Assembly (NCBI GenBank): GCA_903813345.2
Contig: CAIIXF020000003.1
Location: forward strand, 14,772,931 to 14,836,930
Source: Owenia fusiformis
Taxonomy: Eukaryota; Annelida; Polychaeta; Sabellida; Oweniidae
Reading direction: 5' to 3'
Length of the DNA: 64,000 bases
The notes beneath the pieces are model-generated. The model ran no database searches. It saw only the letters and a program-made list of their open reading frames with translations, and was not told where the DNA came from. Shown here piece by piece: positions 24,105 through 36,340 of the stretch. The stretch's first letter is position 1. Each line of letters starts with the position of its first letter. Position numbers and translations under genes: made by a program.

Positions 24105-24714
24105 CCCCTAGGCAGACATATACCAATTTCTCCATAGTATGTGTCATATATCATATTTAAGCTTATCCAAAGTTACATTGATTTGCCAAATATGATGGTT
24201 CAAATGGTAAAAAGTAACAGGCATTTCAAAAATTAGCGTTTTGCCAAAAAGTCCATTTCAGTATCCTGGAAACAGCCCTGACCTGAATGTGACAGAAAAT
24301 ATGGATGCTATTCTCGAAGATAATATATGGATATCGAGTTCTAAAAAGATGACGTTTAGGGTAGATACTCCAAGGAAACTCTTCTTATGCCTTAAAAAGG
24401 TTTTATGAAGATTACAAAACGCCATATCCCTATTTGAAGCCAGTTTAAGATCATATATGGAAAGTATTGCTGCTGTTAACATGGCGGCTAAGGAGACACA
24501 CCGACTATTGTTTTGGTGTAAAACTGACTTTAATTTTGTCCAAACACTAACTTTTGAAATTCCTGTAACTTTTTCCATTTGTGAGTTGAACCATGATACT
24601 CGGCAAATTAATGTAACTTTGGATGAGCTTTAAAATGATATACGACACATACATGGAGACATTGGTATATGTCTGCCTATGGGGGCCCATAATTTCGGGA
24701 CACCCTGTAGCATA
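24105..24714 (+). mobile_element. Tc1/mariner element nested in X1, inactivated
   Basis: Long inverted arms: left TAGGCAGACATATACCAATT and following ~85 bp, right the reverse complement ending CATAATTTCGGGACACCCTG before TA. The extreme left terminus has diverged or been lost. The interior carries a transposase fragment on the plus strand. Confidence 0.75.
24253..24545 (+). pseudogene. Tc1-type transposase C-terminal remnant
   Basis: Plus-strand reading frame FQYPGNSPDLNVTENMDAIL, then LLCLKKVL, an in-frame TGA, then RLQNAISLFEASLRSYME and a decayed end. PGNSPDLNxxENxWAIL is the third-Asp region of Tc1-like transposases. The stop and the missing catalytic N-terminal part make it dead. The longer minus-strand frame over the same bases is a shadow. 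Confidence 0.8.
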
Positions 24715-26149
24715 AAGTCATCTTGGATTAGCTAGTAAAGATCTCTCCATGAACTCCTTAAGATTATTAAAATTCATAAAAGTGCAACTAAACATAACGT
24801 AACGTACCGACGTCGAGTGGTTAAAGAGGTCGGAAGAAAACACGCCGTGGTCACATATTAGTCACCATATTAATACTTTCATAAAATAAAATAGCATTCA
24901 ACGAAAAAATCACTTTTACCTGTTTATCTGTACTAGGGATACAGGAGCATGTTCGTTGAACATCACTTGTAACGCATAAAACCCTTAATGCATTTTGAAA
25001 TTAAATCATTGGAGTGTTATCAAAGGAAATGTGTAAAAAACAACATTTTTCCAACCGAAGAATCGTATGGGTAGACTAACAACGAAAAAAATCGAGCACT
25101 GCTCGAAGATCTTTTAACGTTATTAGAAAAATAAATGTCTTTGAAATCGAATGCACGCGAAATCAAACATAAAATCCTTTGTGTTCTCCTAAAATTTATT
25201 TTTGAAAACCTGCATCGAACCTACATCAGGGTCTTCGCTCAAAATCAGTTAATAGTGACATAGTACATCAAAAGTGTACTACGGCATATTTTGTCACCTG
25301 TCACGTGACTGTACCTTGTCGATGGTTAGGCGTGCATACGTAAAATAAAAAATAATCGAAAATAATTAAAATGGGACGGAGGGGGGGGGGGGGGAGGAGG
25401 GGACGGAGGGGGGGGGGAGTAATAATTCTATAAAGCGAAACAACTTCACACGAATTCTTGTATTTGAAAAATGAACTCATTAACTTAGTAAGAAACCGGA
25501 TGATATACCCCTGGAGACTGAAAAATGGGGACATTTGGAGTAAAAGGACTTAAAGTCGCGAAACATCTCTAATCATGTCTTATATACATATTGCTCCCCC
25601 CTCCGTCCCCTCCCCCCCTCCGTCCCAAATTCATTATTTTCGATTATTTTTTATGTCACATATGGAAACTTATTTTATAAATTCAGCAATGACATTAATT
25701 TAGTTATGATAACATCACTTACAAGTATTTATTACAGGTCGTCCAGACCATTGTTGCTTGATTTATAGCAAAAACGTTGATTTGTGCCTGTTGATGGCCT
25801 TGCGCCTTTTTTAATAGATCTCATACCTTAGATGCGTATCGTTTCAGAAAAAATCCCAGAAAACCTAACATATTCTACCATACCGTGCGCCTATCCATTT
25901 AGCAATTCAATAGTAAACTTTTTCTTGAAAAAATAAATCTTCCAGATTTGTTGAATTTCCTAGCAGAAATTGCCTGCTCCCCCCCCTCCGTCCCATATTC
26001 ACGATCACCGGGTGTGGTCAGTCATAGTGGTGGTCAAGAATGCATTTCAGACCGGTCGAGAATGCATTTAACGACCGGCAATTTTCCCCGGGAAACTAGA
26101 TATCGTTCAGTGCGTAAGATTTTCTTGCTGTTTCAGTCCTGGTCGTTAA

Positions 26150-26284
26150 CGGTGGTAATAATACTAATAACGCCATTTCTGCGGGCAATATAGTGAAATA
26201 TTGGACCTTGGGCATTCGGCCCTCGGTCCAATATTTCACTATATTGCCCTTCGAAATGACGTTATTGTACTAATATTGACCATG
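26150..26284. mobile_element. hairpin element with near-perfect 30-bp core arms
   Basis: GGGCAATATAGTGAAATATT at 26183 is mirrored by AATATTTCACTATATTGCCC at 26231-26250 across a short TTCG-containing loop. Weaker pairing (TAATACTAATAACGCCATTT against AAATGACGTTATTGTACTAA) extends the palindrome to ~135 bp. Confidence 0.8.
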
Positions 26285-28600
26285 TGAGAATGAAAATATG
26301 GAAATAAGCAATAACAAAGGTATTTTGCACAGTCATCACTCAAAATTGCACAGAAGACAAGACAATCGTGTGCTGACTCGCTCTGGATAGCTAATATCAT
26401 AGGCTTCATTCTTCACATAACTCCTGCATTCAAATGAAAGCACACGGTCCCTATAGTCCTAGTTGTTTTATTTTATAAGTTACATGCCTAATACACACGT
26501 AGGCTATTCCTATTATGACGTCATCGATTTAAGCGTTTGTCGATATTTGGACTGCGAGTGGCGTTTTCGGGAATGGATGAGTCCTGAGTTCGGTTCCCTT
26601 CTAGACCGACTAGGACCAACCAAACAAAAACGATTTCTACAGAGTTCATTAATAAACGTTTCTCCCTAGTTGAGATGTCATCTGGGATATCATAAATGGC
26701 ACATGCTATCCAACAATTAAGATGTGAGATGCTGCGGAGGCATCCACAGTGGTTCAACTTAACAGACACATAGGCCTATAAAACATCGATTCATAAACAT
26801 GTCATATCTTCTAATAAATAGCCTATATGCATGATAATTATTAACTACAGAAACTTATTCTGAATTCAGATAAACATTACCCACTAGTGTTGATAACAAT
26901 AACTAACAAACACGATAACGGTAAGATGTGGACGTATTTCCTGGTTACGTGGCAATCTCCAAACGCATCAATATCTCAAATGTCTTTTGATTGTTTCTGC
27001 GGATAAGAAACTTAATTGCACTCTTTTAAATATTGACTACTAAGATGCGTACTGATTTTTTAGTGCGATCAAATCTAATCCTTACATAGTTTCATGCTTT
27101 TCTGCGCATTTTATCACCACCGGAGAGTAAATGTAGCGTAATTGAATAAGTGTCTATCATATTGTGAAAATAATTGGGAACTTTTTCCATTAAAATCCAA
27201 CATTTTGTGTATCCCTCCGCAGAGATAAGACAAAACGACGAACCTTAGCGATGGGAGAAGCGTTGCGTGGTCGTTCAATATATCACTAAGATAATTTAAT
27301 TAATAGTCGCAGAGTATGCAGATGCAAAAGGCTTGGGGATTGGGGTCTATTTACATGAAGAGTTTTAAAGATGCGATCAGAAGTTCTTAAGGTCTTCAGG
27401 CAGGAACAAAGAGAGAATTACATTATCTCATTTTCCAGTTGCCAATCACGCATCAGTGTCTTGTTTTCATGAGGATATAAACCATACAGCAAACAGAAAA
27501 TATGAAAAGTAACATTTAGATAAGAACATTGTTGTGGCCCCTCATCGCTGGATTTATCCGACTCAGTTCGCGAGTTTATCGTCTGATTGAAACACGTGAC
27601 CTAAACATAGGAACGATTAAACGAACATTTTCAAAAGTTATGGCATTAAGTCACCATATTTAGATATTGCAACATGTCTCAACGGAACGGTCTTAGACTT
27701 TAGACATAATTAACTTTTCCCGTTATTAGCTCCAACATTTAGACAAGGTGTGAAAATTGTTCAGGAGGGACCGCGATCGTCGTAAACTTAAAAGCTTCCA
27801 AAGAGGATATAGAAAGTCAATCACTCGGATGACATTTACATAGAGCGACCCTGTCTGTCGAAAGTTCATCACATTAATAATAGGTCTCGGGATTGAGACA
27901 TTTCGGACTCCGCTGGATTTGCGACAAAACGTAACCAAAAGAAGTCTTATGCTAAACTTGAAAGCTCATTAAGCGAGCGGTTGGCACTCCTACCGTTTAA
28001 GAAACATTTGACGACAATAGGATCAGCCCACTCGGAAGTTACAAAGAAAACAAAAATTGGATTATCCTGTAACTCAAACTTAATCCTTTGGAAATGTAAT
28101 ATGCAAGAATACTTGGGATTTGAAACTGATGAATGATAAAGGTTGGCCTTTGAGAAAGTTATCGTAAGTTTATAGAATTATTGAAATTCTATGACTTCTT
28201 ATTGGAATACGTGAATAATTCTATCAATATTTGGTAAATGACATTAATTTCAAATGCCGTCATAATTTCATCATAGTAACACAGGACGATATAAGCCGAC
28301 CGTCAGAACGTATATGAAAACTATTTGAAAAACAGCCAAGTTTTCGAAGAAGAGCAACCATTGATCGATCTAAATTCTACAATTAGACGAAAGTATACGA
28401 AATAAGGACATTTTAACAGCTTCTAACATAAAGACTTTACTGCAGTAAACGGAGAATTCGTCCTTAACAAATTTTACTCAAGATATCGCAACAAAGAACG
28501 CAAACCCGCCAACAACAAAACTGCACTGATTTGGGAACGTTTGCCAGAAGATCGTACAAGTAATTCAAAATTGGCTATCAGAGAACGCCGTCTGGCCTCA
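26285..28600. other. apparently unique intergenic DNA, no gene found
   Basis: No strong repeat seen over ~2.3 kb, unusual in this window. It may hold the promoter and 5' untranslated region of the EGF-like gene, but no TATA box or exon can be assigned with confidence. Confidence 0.4.
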
Positions 28601-28685
28601 ACAAATCAAATCAAAAGAAGGGACGTCGTCAACGGAGTGTTTGAACAAATTGACAATGTTGAAAAAGGAGCGACATAATTCACAG

Positions 28686-28988
28686 ATGATTTGGACAATA
28701 TTTTTGACGTTCACTATTTTGCTCTCGTTTTCGGCGACGATAGAAGGACGTTGCAATATTCGATGTGTGAACGGAGGTCGAGTACAATTACCTAGTAACA
28801 TTTTTGGATATTGTTCCTGCAAATGTCGTCTTGGATTTAGCGGACCTAATTGTCAAATACGCACGGGACGACGGCGGTTTCCGAACTCGATAATGAGGAA
28901 ACGAGTCCTGGCTCTGTTTAAAAGAAAGTTCGGACGTGACCGCTTAAATCTGAGTACTGTAAAGTTATCAGTCCCAATGATGTCATAG
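28686..28988 (+). CDS. small secreted EGF-like protein with basic tail
   Basis: 100 residues from the ATG at 28686. The frame also contains an ATG at 28656, but the hydrophobic stretch IWTIFLTFTILLSFSA sits directly behind the 28686 start as a signal peptide should; cleavage is likely near IEG-RC. Residues 23-56 hold six cysteines (23, 27, 43, 45, 47, 56) with CVNGG and CKCRLGFSGPNC, the C-x-C-x2-G-F-x-G-x2-C signature of EGF-like domains. The remaining ~40 residues are very basic (GRRR, RKR, FKRKFGR), with possible furin-type sites. No transmembrane segment, so probably a secreted ligand, matrix or defence peptide; the role is unknown. It appears single-exon; a spliced form with upstream exons is possible. 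Confidence 0.7.
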   Translation: MIWTIFLTFTILLSFSATIEGRCNIRCVNGGRVQLPSNIFGYCSCKCRLGFSGPNCQIRTGRRRFPNSIMRKRVLALFKRKFGRDRLNLSTVKLSVPMMS

Positions 28989-29427
28989 CATCCAAGATGG
29001 CGTTAGATTCCAGCAACGGTACTTAGTACTGGTGCGATTGACAACTGGACCCTGTTACACCTAATTTATTACCAGGCTTAAATTATGTTGCAATATCTTT
29101 TAAGGTTTATCAAATAGCTAACAGCACTTTGTATTACGAAAACCATGAAGGTGATGATTGATTAGTACAAGTGTATTATCACTGGTGCTAAGAGTAGTTC
29201 TATTCTGTACTTTCAAAAAATTGAAAAAAATGAGGAAATGTCATTTCAATTCCGTTTAATCGAAATACCTTGAATTTGAATGTTTTAAACCATAATAGTT
29301 TGTGAAACCACAAAAATGTGAAAAACAACCATAGCTTAATGTTATTTGTAAGCGTAGACATGAAAATTACATAAAAATTATCGACACGTGGATTTACCTT
29401 TAGTATTACGAATTTTGTTTTCCAAAA

Positions 29428-29433
29428 AATAAA
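29428..29433 (+). promoter_or_regulatory. candidate polyadenylation signal of EGF-like gene
   Basis: AATAAA about 440 bp after the stop codon; the nearest canonical hexamer I could find. Weak evidence. Confidence 0.3.
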
Positions 29434-30243
29434 ATTGAGGGAATTTGAAATCAAATTTACATTCTTGTGTATTTTGTTCAGAAACGGACTCCAGTGTAAA
29501 TTTTACTGGTTCATAGCAAAATATAGCCCCCTCTCCATCGATGTAATGACCCAATAAAACTTTCGTATTCACAATCACAAGAGAGCCTTTTATCCCAGCG
29601 ACATTCGCTACGGCGACCTTAAGTTTAATATTTCTACGGTAATTGCAATCTTACGGCCGCCGTGACATTTTTATGCCCACATTCTTTACCAATCACATTA
29701 ATGCTACTAGAGCCGTTCTTGGCGTACATTTATTATAAATTTTTGGAGACAGAAAAACTGTTGTTTCTATACGGCCTCTGAAATGATGACGTACGGTTGC
29801 CTTCAGGTTTTGACAAAGTAGAAATGAAAAAGGTTATTTTTCCGTGTTATAATTTCCATAGCGACTGTACCAGTGTGTGCGGCCTGTAAAAACTGGGAAA
29901 AACAGTAATGGCTGTAAGGCGACCCTAAATTTTCTCGTTTTGTCGGGGAACTACGGTCGTTTTACACTCCATTGGTTTATTCCAGCGCCAAATCTTACTT
30001 TCCTTATTAGTTAATATATTAGTAAACTCAAATGGGACTAGTCACAAAGAGTTGAAGATATGCTATCAAATGAAGACTTCCAAATGCAAACTTATGGAGG
30101 GTAGTGTATATCGCTTGACAAAAGTTGTCCCACACTACATTGGTTTATTATGTCGCCCAATTACTTTCCTTATTAATTAATACTAAGTCAAGGCTAGTGA
30201 GCCTCACGTTGAAGACGGACCATCACAGATTAACTTTATTTTT
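29434..30243. repeat. intergenic with diverged duplications
   Basis: CATTGGTTTATT..GCGCC..TTACTTTCCTTATTA..TAATA..GACTAGT at 29970-30060 recurs at 30130-30230 as CATTGGTTTATTATGTCGCC..ACTTTCCTTATTAATTAATA; a weaker third copy is at 30760-30840. No gene. Confidence 0.5.
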
Positions 30244-30702
30244 CACTGGTGATCCGCTCGATTACGCTGGTTACCGAAACGGTTTGTTTTGGTAACAAAA
30301 TGTCGGAACGTCGATCGTACGATTTTTCTTTTTTCCTTATTTCAAGCATTGTAGGCAGAATCCCCACGACGTTTTTTTCTCACAAACGTATATCAGTATC
30401 ATATGTTTTAGAAAATGTACATGTTTGCGAAAAATAGCTCAGAAGAGAACAGAATCGTAGACTTAATTCCTCACTTAAGTTACATAAACGGTTTGGGTTA
30501 AAAGTGCAGATCTTAACTGTTTTTCCTTATTTCACGCGTTGTAGGCAGAATCCCAACGACATTTTTTCTCACAAACTAGTATCAGCACCATATGTTTTAG
30601 AAAATGTACATGTTTGCGAAAAAATCGTACCTTCGATGTTCCGACATTTTGTTACCAAAACGAACCGTTTCGGTAACCAGCGTAATCGAGTGGATCACCA
30701 TT
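30244..30702. mobile_element. GGTAACC foldback element, copy 1
   Basis: 459 bp. Starts CACTGGTGATCCGCTCGATT, ends AATCGAGTGGATCACCATTG; next to the ends are GCTGGTTACCGAAACGGTT and AACCGTTTCGGTAACCAGC. The inside is itself largely self-complementary and gives short ORFs on both strands that are not genes. Confidence 0.85.
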
Positions 30703-31697
30703 GTTTTTACCGATACAGAAGAGGTGAATATCCCCTTACATAATATTGTAGTCTTGCTCCTTTGGCTTATGCCGTTGCCAGATCGCAAGTATTTACTCTC
30801 CCCTTTCATGTATACTAAATCAGGGCTAGTAAGATCCATATAGAAGGGGGGGGGTGCTCTTAAATGAATAACCTTCATTTTAGAAATGAAGTTGAACACA
30901 GTGGATGTTACTTCACAAAACTATCCTCTACTCAATTTGTTACCTAACATAGTACAATGTCGTTGCCTAATCACAAGCATTTAGCGTTTTTATTCCTAGA
31001 GGGCACGTAAGGACTATCTATAGGCTAACTACTAAGTAATGGTACCAATGCTCATATTTACCATTTATCATTCAATTCACATGGAAATTGTACTTTGTTT
31101 CTTTCCTCATTCGTTACATATTCAAAATTGAAAAGTTATAAATACCAACATAGACCACACAAACATATATAGCATTTTTATCGTGTCTGATTTTCAAAGG
31201 TGTCGAATAAATATGTTCTCTCCCCTTAATTTCAAAAAATGAATTTTTATGCATAAAAGTGCATCCAGTTAGTTGAGTTAGTCATTTAAAACCTCTTGTG
31301 GAGTTGCTCCATCGATTCAATACCAATTTTAATGTAAAGAACATGTAACGCATAATGTAATGCAACATTGTGTTGATGTAAAAGCTAAGCGGGGAGAACA
31401 TGTTTATTTGACACCCTGTATAATGTTCTGTTTATCCTTCACTGTCCTTTACAATGGCATAATGATTATAGCTTGGCCAATAATATATGACCTCCAACTT
31501 TCGGGCAAATACAGGATATTCCAAAATATTGTACGAGATAAACAAGATTAACTGGTAGTGAAGGAATATTAAAATTTGTTCATATGACAGACAAAGTACA
31601 CTTCTCAATTCTCTGAAGATTTCAATATATCTAGCTTTAGAGAAAAGTTTGTTTTAGTACCACCACCCACATTTCAATGTTGCAACGACACAAACAT
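30703..31697. other. intergenic, dispersed repeat fragments only
   Basis: About 31195-31320 (GAATAAATATGTTCTCTCCC, CCTCTTGTGGAGTTGCTCC) is related to 53960-54095. No gene. Confidence 0.45.
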
Positions 31698-34076
31698 CAC
31701 TGGTACTCACCTAGTTACCACGGGATACTAGAGTATCCGCGTATATTGAGTATGACCGGTTCTTAGGCTACGAATATGACCTGTTTTGGAAAGTCATGAG
31801 AGGCACAGCTGCTTAAAAATGGAAAATAAAGGTTAACTTCTATATTATCCTTTTTGAAATTGTGTTTGTTGAATATAGTTTATGCTGTATTTAATAGTAA
31901 TGTAACAAAAAAATGTTAAACATGAGCTATTTTAGCAATGTAACTGTTCATAATGAAATATCAATCAGAAAGTACAGATTTCTCGCCTTAGAGCCAAATC
32001 ATTAATATCACAGTAGAAAAAAACAAATCCCAAACCTTTTTATGGCTAACCTGAACAAGATCTCCAAATCTCAGTTTATATGATCCCCCGTAGAGTGAGC
32101 AAGAGAAGGATTTATCTTTTCCCAGAGGATACGCTTGTGAAATGTCATGGAAACGAGTGTAACACGGCCCACTGATTGATGTGATCGGAATGTTACCGGT
32201 GTAGAATACGACTGCACTGGTGATCCACTCGATTACGCTGGTTACCAAAACGGTTCGTTTTGGTAACAAAATGTCGGAACATCCGGAAGATACGATTTTT
32301 CTCGTTTCCTTATTTTACACGTTGTAGGCAGAATTCCCACGACATTTTTTAACACAAACGTGTATCAGTATCCTATGTTTAAAAAAGTGTACATACTTGC
32401 GAACAAATAGTTCAGAAGACAACAGAATCGTCGATTTACTTCGTCACTTAAGTTACATAAACGGTTTGGGTTAAAAGTGCAGATCTTAACTGTTTTTCGA
32501 AAAACCGTTTATGTAACTTAAGTGAGGAAGTAAATCGACGATTCTGTTGCCCTCTGAGCTATTTTTTCGCAAACATGTATATTTTCTAAAACATATGATA
32601 CTGATGCACGTTGTGAGAAAAAACGTCGTGGGGATTCTGCCTACAACGCGTGAAATAAGGAAAAAAGAAAAATCGTGCCTTCGACGTTCCGACATTTTGT
32701 TACCAAAACGGTTCGTTTTGGTAACCAGCGTAATCGAGTGGATCACCAGTGGAGTGTATGCGGTGCATGATAGGAATTTATCCGAATGTGAGCGGTGTAC
32801 AATACGAGTGTATGCGGTGCATGAGACGAATTTATCCGGTACAGGATTACAGCATACCCAACAATTCTCCAATGTTTATATTTTCAAATACATGATAAAC
32901 TTTTCTTTCCATACATTGTAATGTATTGGTATAAAACCTGTCTTATTATATTACTGAAATTCGATAAAAAATGTTCTAAAAGCATATTTTGCCATTACTT
33001 TCGCCAACATTCTGAAATCGGGTCAACTGATTTAACCACAAATCTACAAAAGGTCTGAAATGGGACAACATAATTATAATCAAACAAGGCTATTGTTTTC
33101 GGTCTACGTTTAACTGAATTATTTTGGAAAAAATAGGCTCTTGACACTATAAGTCATCTACTCTTATTTAGTTCTTCCAACTTTATATTGGAGACCTACT
33201 GCAAGCGTCTGAGGAGCCTCAACATTCTGGTATTTCGAATTACCTTTTGCATCTGTCACCGCTAAAAGTCGTATCCAAACACCGGTTAAATGCCGATCCA
33301 AGACATTTCACAACCGTATTCTCCAATAATGGGGCACCAGTGACATTCGTATTCTCAAAAATTCAAAGATGTATCAAATTTGGACAGAGCAGGCTAAATT
33401 ATTTAAAATATTCATGACTAATTCGTAGATCTAGCTATATACTATACATAAGATGTGTCATCCTCTTCGGAGTTGTGTTGTGTTACACAAAAACTGATCA
33501 AAGATGCTGGAAACTAGGATTTTACGGCTTCAATCTAATATTAATACGTTTTCTCTTGATTAAGGCCCCTTGTGATATGCCTGGCATTATAAGTATACCA
33601 AGTATCATCCATTGACCAAGTAGGATAAAAAGAAAACGTTCGAAAGTGTTCATAAAAAGCAAGTACTCACCTCGTCTGTTTATAGGAACAGAAATACGGT
33701 CACACTCGTAAGCTTAGAACCGGTCATACTCAATATACGCGGATACTCTAGTTACCCGTGTAGTTACGCTGACAATAATTTTGCTCAAAGTTAAGGAAGA
33801 TTGTCACATGAATATTGTCACATTGGCAATATCCATGAAGATCGTCAACGTAACAAAAGCGATGGACTAGATATGCGTCTTCGTTAATATACCAAACATA
33901 GAACCGCCTGCATATTCTAAAACTAGAGTATCTTCCTTAACTTTGAGCCAAATTATTGTCCACAACTTGACTTATAAGTGGTGTAGAATCGAGAAATGAA
34001 AATATCTTACCGAAACCGAAGCCCGGAAGTTCTTCGTAGGGACGTATCGTCAGCGTAACTAGGTGAATACCAGTGA
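31698..34076. mobile_element. composite inverted structure with foldback nested inside
   Basis: Outer arms: TCACTGGTACTCACCTAGTT at 31698 and AACTAGGTGAATACCAGTGA at 34057-34076. Second arms: TAGAGTATCCGCGTATATTG at 31729 and CAATATACGCGGATACTCTA at 33730. On the right side an extra hairpin (CAATAATTTTGCTCAAAGTT against AACTTTGAGCCAAATTATTG) occupies 33769-33960. The GGTAACC foldback copy 2 lies inside at 32215-32751. Non-coding. Confidence 0.65.
32215..32751. mobile_element. GGTAACC foldback element, copy 2
   Basis: 537 bp, the longest and best preserved copy. Ends CACTGGTGATCCACTCGATT and AATCGAGTGGATCACCAGTG are perfect inverted repeats. Centre around 32490-32515 where GTTTTTCGAAAAACCG joins the arms. 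Flanks GACTG and GAGTG may be a diverged 5-bp target duplication. Confidence 0.9.
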
Positions 34077-36340
34077 ACATAAAATACAATGTAACTAGAT
34101 GTGAGTGACAAAGCAATATTCTTGAGATTTGGTATCGGACAGACAATGTACTTACCTGAAAGCTTAATGAGGTAACACTCTTATTTCATCACAACAAAAA
34201 ATGAACTGCAAATTGAAAAACGAATTTTCCTTAGCATGCGAAAAGTCCAGTTTTTCGACGAATGATGAAAATTGTATTTGCCTTTGGATAAACCCAATAT
34301 TCCGAACCTCATATAGGACAATTTCTGCGTATTTTTCGGTGAATGACCAAAGTACACATACACACAGAACACTAACCATAAATTATTCTTCGGAGAAATA
34401 TTGTCGCTTTCCATCGGGAACAATTGAATTATTGTTAATCATGGCGTGAAGTTAGTTTCACGCAAAGAAATTCCCATTAGCATTAGCATGTAAACGCTCG
34501 TGCCATGTACCTGATGTACTAGACCAGACACAGAATGCATTTTAATCTTCACCCGGTGATACCATTTCAATGACCTGATTTCCGATCTTCAAATTAAAAG
34601 AACATCATCGTACAATTACTTCTCGCTTTAGGGCTCCATTAACTGGATGAAATATCTTGCCGATTTTTTATTTGAAACAAGAAATTATGACATGAATTAG
34701 GAAATATACAAAATATGATTTCTGAAAATATCACACAGAACAATAAGTAAGTAACATGTAAATGCTAGAAGTCGACATTAAGAAGAGGACAATAATTCCC
34801 GGGGTGCAATAATTACGTGAAACAATGGGCTTTCAACTGATTGAAAGCCCATGGTGATACAATACTCTACATTATCCGGGATCTGTTAGTAAACATAAAC
34901 TTATGAGCTAGAATCTTTAATAAGGTCATTGTGATCCAACAGAAAGATGGACAGTAATTATGTTTATTTGATATGTCGAGCTTAATACTTCCGATATTAC
35001 TCATAATATGTAACAATCATGAAATAACATAGAAGTACCGCCAGCCTAATTTTTGTATGGTCTCTCAAAGTAGGCTTAGTGAATTTAAATCATGAAATCG
35101 ATGATTTCGAACAACTTGTATATTGCCCCATCGTTACGTTGTAAAGATGTCTTCCTATTGACACACGTTGCTATATGATACCATGATACAAAGGTCTCTA
35201 AAAAGTATCAAAATTCAAATGTTCGATATGGTAAGATTTCCGAGCATACATCCACAACGTCATTTTAAAACAGAAATTCAATAAAATTGACAAAACTGTA
35301 GTAATTATAGTTTTCTTGACGTTTTGGGCATTCAAAATGTTGATGAACGATTTGTTATTTAACATCTCCAATATCAACTAGAGTACAGCCTTTGACACAA
35401 CCACACGAAAATCCATACTGTAAATGAAGGAGCAGACGACTCGGAAGGAAGTGCGTAATCCTGCAGAACTCCAACTATTCAATTGTACCAAATGCCACCT
35501 ACACGGTAGTATCTATCAACGTACTAACTCGTTTGCTAATTCCAATTAACAAAAAAGATAGTGGAAAATAATCTATAAACATTTAAGTCGGGGAAAACTT
35601 CCGTTATTTGCAAAAAGCATATTGCATATAAACATATCGTGACATAACATGGGGCATAATGGACGACCCTTGACCTCTTTTCGCATGAGTGACGTCAGTA
35701 CTCCGTATAAGGCCTTCATGTTATCTGACCAAGTTAATAATACACATTGTTATAGTAATATTAGTACTTCAATCTAAATACCCAATCATGATTGGCCAAT
35801 TAATGGTCAAAAGATTTGATCTTTGACACAATATATTATCGGTTAATAGCTATTGATATCATAATTCCACTTAAAATTGTGTTATCATCATATACATGTA
35901 TGCAACAACATGAAATATAATAGCGGAATAGAAATTCAAACAACGTTGCAATTGACGTTTTTGAAGTTAGCCATTGTTATATTATTTTGCTTTGTTTATT
36001 TAAATCTGTTCGGGATACAATTTTGACAACAAGCTTCACTGATATTCCATAATTGTTTATATCTAGGTCAAATACAAAGTAACAAATAGTGTAAGATCGT
36101 GTTTGATTCAAAAACTCAAAATCTACTATTCATATCTTGAAACGTGATTGAGATATAAACATCGATATGTCATGTAATCTATGATACGATTCTATAAATC
36201 ATTATTTTATATATATATTTATTCTCAATTAAAGCAAAATATTCGTTATTTGATAAAAACTTGCCTTTTTGACCCAATTAAACTCCTCTAGGAACTTATT
36301 CAAGTGTTTTCGAAGAAATGTTTTGGTACGGAAAGATAAG
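34077..36340. other. intergenic, nothing identified
   Basis: AT-rich, no conserved frame. ORFs around 34160-34450 overlap on both strands and are low-complexity translations. Confidence 0.4.

Larger units (their letters stand above)
23009..26016. mobile_element. 3-kb long-TIR element (copy X1) with poly-G/poly-C ends
   Basis: The ends CACACCCGGTGATCGTGAAT and ATTCACGATCACCGGGTGTG are perfect inverted repeats, followed inward by GGGATGGAGG plus ~18 G (left) and CCCCCCCTCCGTCCC (right). The arms stay inverted for roughly 370 bp on the outside (for example GCGCACGGTATGGTAGAATA and GATGTTATCATAACTAA). They continue on the left to about 23460 (TAGTACACTTTTGATGTACT), matched on the right at 25258-25320. 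The right arm also contains a second G-run/C-run inverted segment at 25330-25640. No transposase of its own is visible; a different dead transposon is nested inside. Relative: 47671-49498. Confidence 0.8.

Noticed and set aside
24258-24578. 106-residue minus-strand frame
   Set aside because: The recognisable protein (Tc1-type transposase) is on the plus strand of the same bases.
32486-32921. Two ~125-residue frames, one on each strand
   Set aside because: They lie in a palindromic foldback element; both strands read the same repeat.
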